The position numbers were made by a program, and so were the translations under genes. 8,410 nt of DNA from Phycisphaerae bacterium SM23_33. GTDB taxonomy: Bacteria; Planctomycetota; Phycisphaerae; SM23-33. The notes under the pieces are model-generated. The model did no database searches and was not told where the DNA came from. It worked only from the letters and a program-made list of their open reading frames with translations. Positions 6,623-8,410 of this stretch are shown here, piece after piece. Where the stretch lies: contig LJUF01000198.1 in assembly GCA_001303665.1 (NCBI GenBank), positions 1-8,410 of the forward strand. The letters run 5' to 3'. How positions within the stretch are numbered: position 1 is the stretch's first letter; every line of letters starts with the position of its first letter.

Positions 6623-6655
6623 TGAATGAGGCCTCGGCGTGCCTCCCGCTGGCGG

Positions 6656-6670
6656 CATGGCTTTGCCATG
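6656..6670. promoter_or_regulatory. Inverted repeat overlapping the -35 box (candidate operator)
   Basis: CATGGC-TTT-GCCATG is a perfect 6-base inverted repeat with a 3-base centre. It covers the proposed -35 element TTGCCA at 6663-6668, a position where a bound repressor would block polymerase. No regulator is encoded in the window. The half-sites are short, so chance is possible. Confidence 0.35.
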
Positions 6671-6690
6671 TGCACTGGGTGCCGTATACT
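6663..6690 (+). promoter_or_regulatory. Sigma70-like promoter for the EF-hand gene
   Basis: TTGCCA (6663-6668) and TATACT (6685-6690) each match the sigma70 consensus at five of six bases, separated by 16 bases. In this GC-rich context such a pair stands out. The expected transcript start near 6697 would leave a leader of about 128 bases before the ATG at 6825, containing a small hairpin at 6788-6803. Confidence 0.5.
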
Positions 6691-6824
6691 TTCGTGGCGG
6701 GACGGCCCGGCTTGGGCTCGCCATGTCCGAAGAGTCCGCGTGTCGTCCATAATCGGCACAGCGCCGTTGGTTCAGGGGAGAATTAAGCCCGGGAAAGACC
6801 GGGTGGAAATCGAAGGGCACCGCC

Positions 6825-7898
6825 ATGTGGAAGACGTATGAGCTGTCACTGTTCGCGGTCGTGTTGGCGGCCGGCGCCGTGTCGGGACTGGCGCAGGGGC
6901 CGGCAACCGCTCCGGTGCGGCCGAAAAAAGCCGTCGACCATGTGAGAGGCCTGATCGATCTGTATTTTCAAGGCCAGGAGAGGGATCGGTTCTTTGCCGC
7001 CGCCGGAGTGGATGGAGAGCTGACCAAGGAGGAGTTCGACGCCGCTGCCGGTCAGCCCGGATCGTTCGTGCGGCCGTACGATCGCTGGGCGGCGGCCATC
7101 GTCTTCGACGCCGACCACAATCAGCAATTGAATTGGGTCGAGGCGGAACAGTATCGCCTTGCCGTCCGGGCCAAGGTGATGAGAATGTTTGACAAGGACA
7201 AGGACGGGAGGCTCACCGGCGCGGAGCGCGATGCCGCCAATGCCTACCTGGGGGCGGGGATGGGCCGGCCCGGGCTCTCTGGCACCGCTCCACCGACCCA
7301 TGCCGTCGCGCCGCCGCCTCTTCCGCCCGACCTCTTCGCCCAACCCGAGCCGAATGCGCCGCGCACCGATCCTGCCTGGCGGAATCGCTGGGAGCAGTTG
7401 CAGGCCAGATATGACGCGGACAAGGATGGCCAGCTTTCCGACGCGGAACAGGAGATGCTGCACGAAGGCCTCCGCGCCAGCTTCAGGAAACGCCTGCTCC
7501 AGCAGTTCGACAAGAATCGCGACGGCGCCCTGGACGAGGCCGAGCAGCGGGCCGTGGAAGAGCAGCAGCGGCTTGAGGAGGCGGAATGGCGGCGGCAGTG
7601 GGAGCGGATGCAGTGGGACCGCAACAAGGACGGTCAGCTGGATCGGGACGAGCAGGCGGCCATGGAAAAGCATCTTGCCGAGCAGCGCCAGCTGGCCCAG
7701 CAGCGCCGGCTGGAGTGGATCAAACGTTGGGACAAGGACGGCGACGGAAAGCTGTCCAACGAAGAACGGGCGGAGGTGACCAAGGACCTGCGCCAGAGAG
7801 TCACGCTGCAGCGAAAGCAGATGGACACCAACGGGGACGGCAAGATCACCGCCGAGGAGATCCGGGCATACCGGAAGAAGCTTTTTGAAGAGCCCTAG
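6825..7898 (+). CDS. Secreted multi-EF-hand calcium-binding protein
   Basis: The 357-residue protein begins with a probable signal peptide: MWK, a hydrophobic run LSLFAVVLAAGAVSGLAQ (7-24) and likely cleavage after Ala23 or nearby. Seven EF-hand loops fit DxDxDGxLxxxE or close variants, starting at residues 95, 123, 197, 229, 265, 303 and 334; examples are DKDKDGRLTGAE and DTNGDGKITAEE. The first lacks the central Gly (DADHNQQLNWVE). An eighth, degenerate loop (59-70) keeps D63, G64, L66 and E70 but has lost the first ligands. A Pro-rich linker (about 155-185) separates the N-terminal from the C-terminal group. The helices of the C-terminal half are rich in Gln, Arg and Glu (QRAVEEQQRLEEAEWRRQWE), possibly forming a long coiled rod. 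No enzymatic domain is visible. AAGGG lies upstream of the ATG. Calcium binding is well supported; the biological role is unknown. It could be T2SS cargo, but only adjacency suggests this. Confidence 0.9.
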   Translation: MWKTYELSLFAVVLAAGAVSGLAQGPATAPVRPKKAVDHVRGLIDLYFQGQERDRFFAAAGVDGELTKEEFDAAAGQPGSFVRPYDRWAAAIVFDADHNQQLNWVEAEQYRLAVRAKVMRMFDKDKDGRLTGAERDAANAYLGAGMGRPGLSGTAPPTHAVAPPPLPPDLFAQPEPNAPRTDPAWRNRWEQLQARYDADKDGQLSDAEQEMLHEGLRASFRKRLLQQFDKNRDGALDEAEQRAVEEQQRLEEAEWRRQWERMQWDRNKDGQLDRDEQAAMEKHLAEQRQLAQQRRLEWIKRWDKDGDGKLSNEERAEVTKDLRQRVTLQRKQMDTNGDGKITAEEIRAYRKKLFEEP

Positions 7899-7940
7899 CG
7901 GCCTCGATCATGATCCGAGCCTTGAGAGCCGGTATGGGGA

Positions 7941-7964
7941 CCGGCCGAAGCTGGCTCGGCCCGG
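7941..7964 (+). other. Hairpin downstream of the EF-hand gene
   Basis: CCGGCCGA and TCGGCCCGG can pair as eight base pairs with one bulged C around a 7-base loop, 42 bases after the EF-hand stop. A perfect palindrome GATCATGATC lies just before it (7906-7915). No T-tract follows, so a role in termination or 3'-end protection is only possible. Confidence 0.3.
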
Positions 7965-8006
7965 CGGCGAGGCGGTTGGAGGATGCGGTCGGCCAGGTCC
8001 GCACAG

Positions 8007-8042
8007 GAGCAAGGGCCGCCGACTGCCCGGCGGCCCTTGCTC
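8007..8042. terminator. Bidirectional hairpin between convergent genes
   Basis: Arms GAGCAAGGGCCGCC (8007-8020) and GGCGGCCCTTGCTC (8029-8042) are perfect 14-base complements around an 8-base loop. The hairpin lies between the stops of the convergent EF-hand gene (7898) and the minus-strand gene (8082), the expected place for a shared terminator. Neither side has a run of T, so it may act without a U-tract, with Rho, or as a 3'-end stabiliser. Confidence 0.6.
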
Positions 8043-8079
8043 GAGAGCTCTGCCTGTCTAGGAATCTCCTCTCTCGGCG

Positions 8080-8410
8080 CTACTGTTCCGTGCCGATGAT
8101 CTCCACGTCGTCCACGTCACCGTACTCGTTGGACTTGTTGGCATTGGTCCGGAAGCGGACCCGGAAGTTCGGGTTGTTGGCCGCCCCCGCCGGGCAGGTG
8201 AAGTCCTCCTGGGCCCAGGAGGTGGCCTGGGTCCTGCCCAGCTCATACCAGTTCTGCCCGCCATTGTCGGACCACTCGCAGTAGAGATACTCGCCGGAAT
8301 CCAGACCCTTGGTCCTGCGGTAGTACTTGACGTGGATGTCGGTGTAGCCGGCGGTGCTGAGGGCCTTGGTGATGGAGGCGACCTCGGTGATGTGGGCCCC
8401 GTAGGACCCG
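8080..8410 (-). CDS. C-terminal part of a probable secreted jelly-roll/beta-sandwich protein (5' end outside window)
   Basis: The 109 residues in view end at a TAG (8080-8082). They alternate beta-strand patterns with turns: TDIHVKYYRRTKGLDSGEYL, then CEWSDNGGQNWYELG, then NPNFRVRFRTNA, ending YGDVDDVEIIG just before the stop. This strand order and the closing acidic DVDDVEI resemble MAM or LamG-like carbohydrate- or calcium-binding beta-sandwich domains common in secreted proteins. SDNGGQNW also fits the Asp-box turn (S-x-D/N-x-G-x-x-W). Two Cys (in LYCEW and FTCPAG) could form a disulfide. The N-terminus, including any signal peptide or catalytic domain, is beyond the window, so function cannot be stated. 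A decayed partial copy lies at 6445-6549. Fold assignment is by pattern only. Confidence 0.8.
   Translation of the reverse strand, partial: GSYGAHITEVASITKALSTAGYTDIHVKYYRRTKGLDSGEYLYCEWSDNGGQNWYELGRTQATSWAQEDFTCPAGAANNPNFRVRFRTNANKSNEYGDVDDVEIIGTEQ

Larger units (their letters stand above)
6351..6824. other. Divergent intergenic region between gspE and the EF-hand gene
   Basis: This 474-base stretch has no convincing intact gene; the short open frames across it have compositions unlike real proteins. From left to right it holds a 7-bp hairpin (6426-6445), a decayed gene fragment (6445-6549), a very GC-rich patch with an imperfect 18-base palindrome (6554-6571), a long hairpin (6580-6622), a promoter for the plus-strand gene with an inverted repeat over its -35 box (6656-6690), and a 5-bp hairpin in the presumed leader (6788-6803, CCCGG-GAAAGA-CCGGG). 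I could not identify a well-spaced sigma70 promoter for gspE on the minus strand. Confidence 0.7.

Noticed and set aside
4569..6629. A 686-codon open frame on the plus strand opposite gspE
   Set aside because: It is antisense to gspE, which has all ATPase motifs. Its product is rich in His, Gln, Gly and Val without recognisable domains, as expected from the opposite strand of GC-biased codons.
6397..6759. A 120-codon minus-strand open frame as an intact small gene
   Set aside because: Only the part at 6445-6549 resembles a protein, namely the end of the right-edge gene. The rest is low-quality Arg/Pro/Ala-rich sequence with no plausible start signal.
6359..6841. Short plus-strand open frames in the divergent intergenic region
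   Set aside because: No good ribosome binding sites or protein-like composition. One overlaps the promoter and the start of the EF-hand gene in another frame.
7189..7888. Open frames in other frames of the EF-hand gene, on both strands
   Set aside because: They are shadows generated by the repeated Asp/Gly/Lys codons of the EF-hand loops.
6825..7898. EF-hand repeats as a DNA repeat array
   Set aside because: The loops are similar at protein level but their spacing and DNA sequence vary, so this is a protein motif series, not a recent tandem duplication or CRISPR-like array.
1..8410. Mobile elements, CRISPR arrays, tRNA or rRNA genes, phage or defence systems
   Set aside because: Nothing in the sequence supports any of these: no transposase motifs, regularly spaced repeats, or RNA gene signatures were seen.

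Overview
This is a GC-rich window dominated by a type II secretion system (T2SS) operon on the minus strand, in the order gspE-gspF-gspG-gspH-gspI-gspJ-gspK (about 6350 down to 1, with gspK cut by the window edge). It encodes the assembly ATPase, the inner-membrane platform protein, the major pseudopilin and all four minor pseudopilins. The secretin (GspD), GspC, GspL, GspM and the prepilin peptidase are not in view. The organism is probably a Gram-negative bacterium with high GC. The GspK with an Asp/Asn-rich insert, the secreted multi-EF-hand protein and the jelly-roll surface-type protein suggest Planctomycetota or a similar phylum; this is an impression from family resemblance, not a proof.

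Layout. Positions 1-3331 hold gspK, gspJ, gspI, gspH and gspG. Their stop and start codons overlap (ATGA, ATGA, GTGA, and a 41-base overlap for gspG/gspH), which implies translational coupling. Positions 3382-4578 hold gspF. A 101-base gap with a small hairpin then separates it from gspE (4680-6350). Positions 6351-6824 form a divergent intergenic region. It contains a good sigma70-like promoter for the plus-strand gene, several hairpins, and a short decayed copy of the C-terminal end of the gene at the right edge of the window. Positions 6825-7898 (+) encode a secreted calcium-binding protein with seven intact EF-hand loops and one degenerate loop. Positions 7899-8079 are a convergent intergenic region with a strong 14-bp hairpin. 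Positions 8080-8410 (-) are the C-terminal part of a probable secreted beta-sandwich (jelly-roll type) protein.

How the genes work together. GspE hydrolyses ATP at the cytoplasmic face of GspF. GspG is added to a growing periplasmic pseudopilus whose tip is the GspH-I-J-K complex, and the pseudopilus drives folded periplasmic proteins through the outer-membrane secretin. The two flanking genes encode exported proteins that could be T2SS cargo, but only adjacency supports this. I found no CRISPR array, tRNA, rRNA, insertion sequence or defence system. The least expected observation is the gene relic at 6445-6549, which matches the gene at 8080-8410 in sequence, strand and codon phase.
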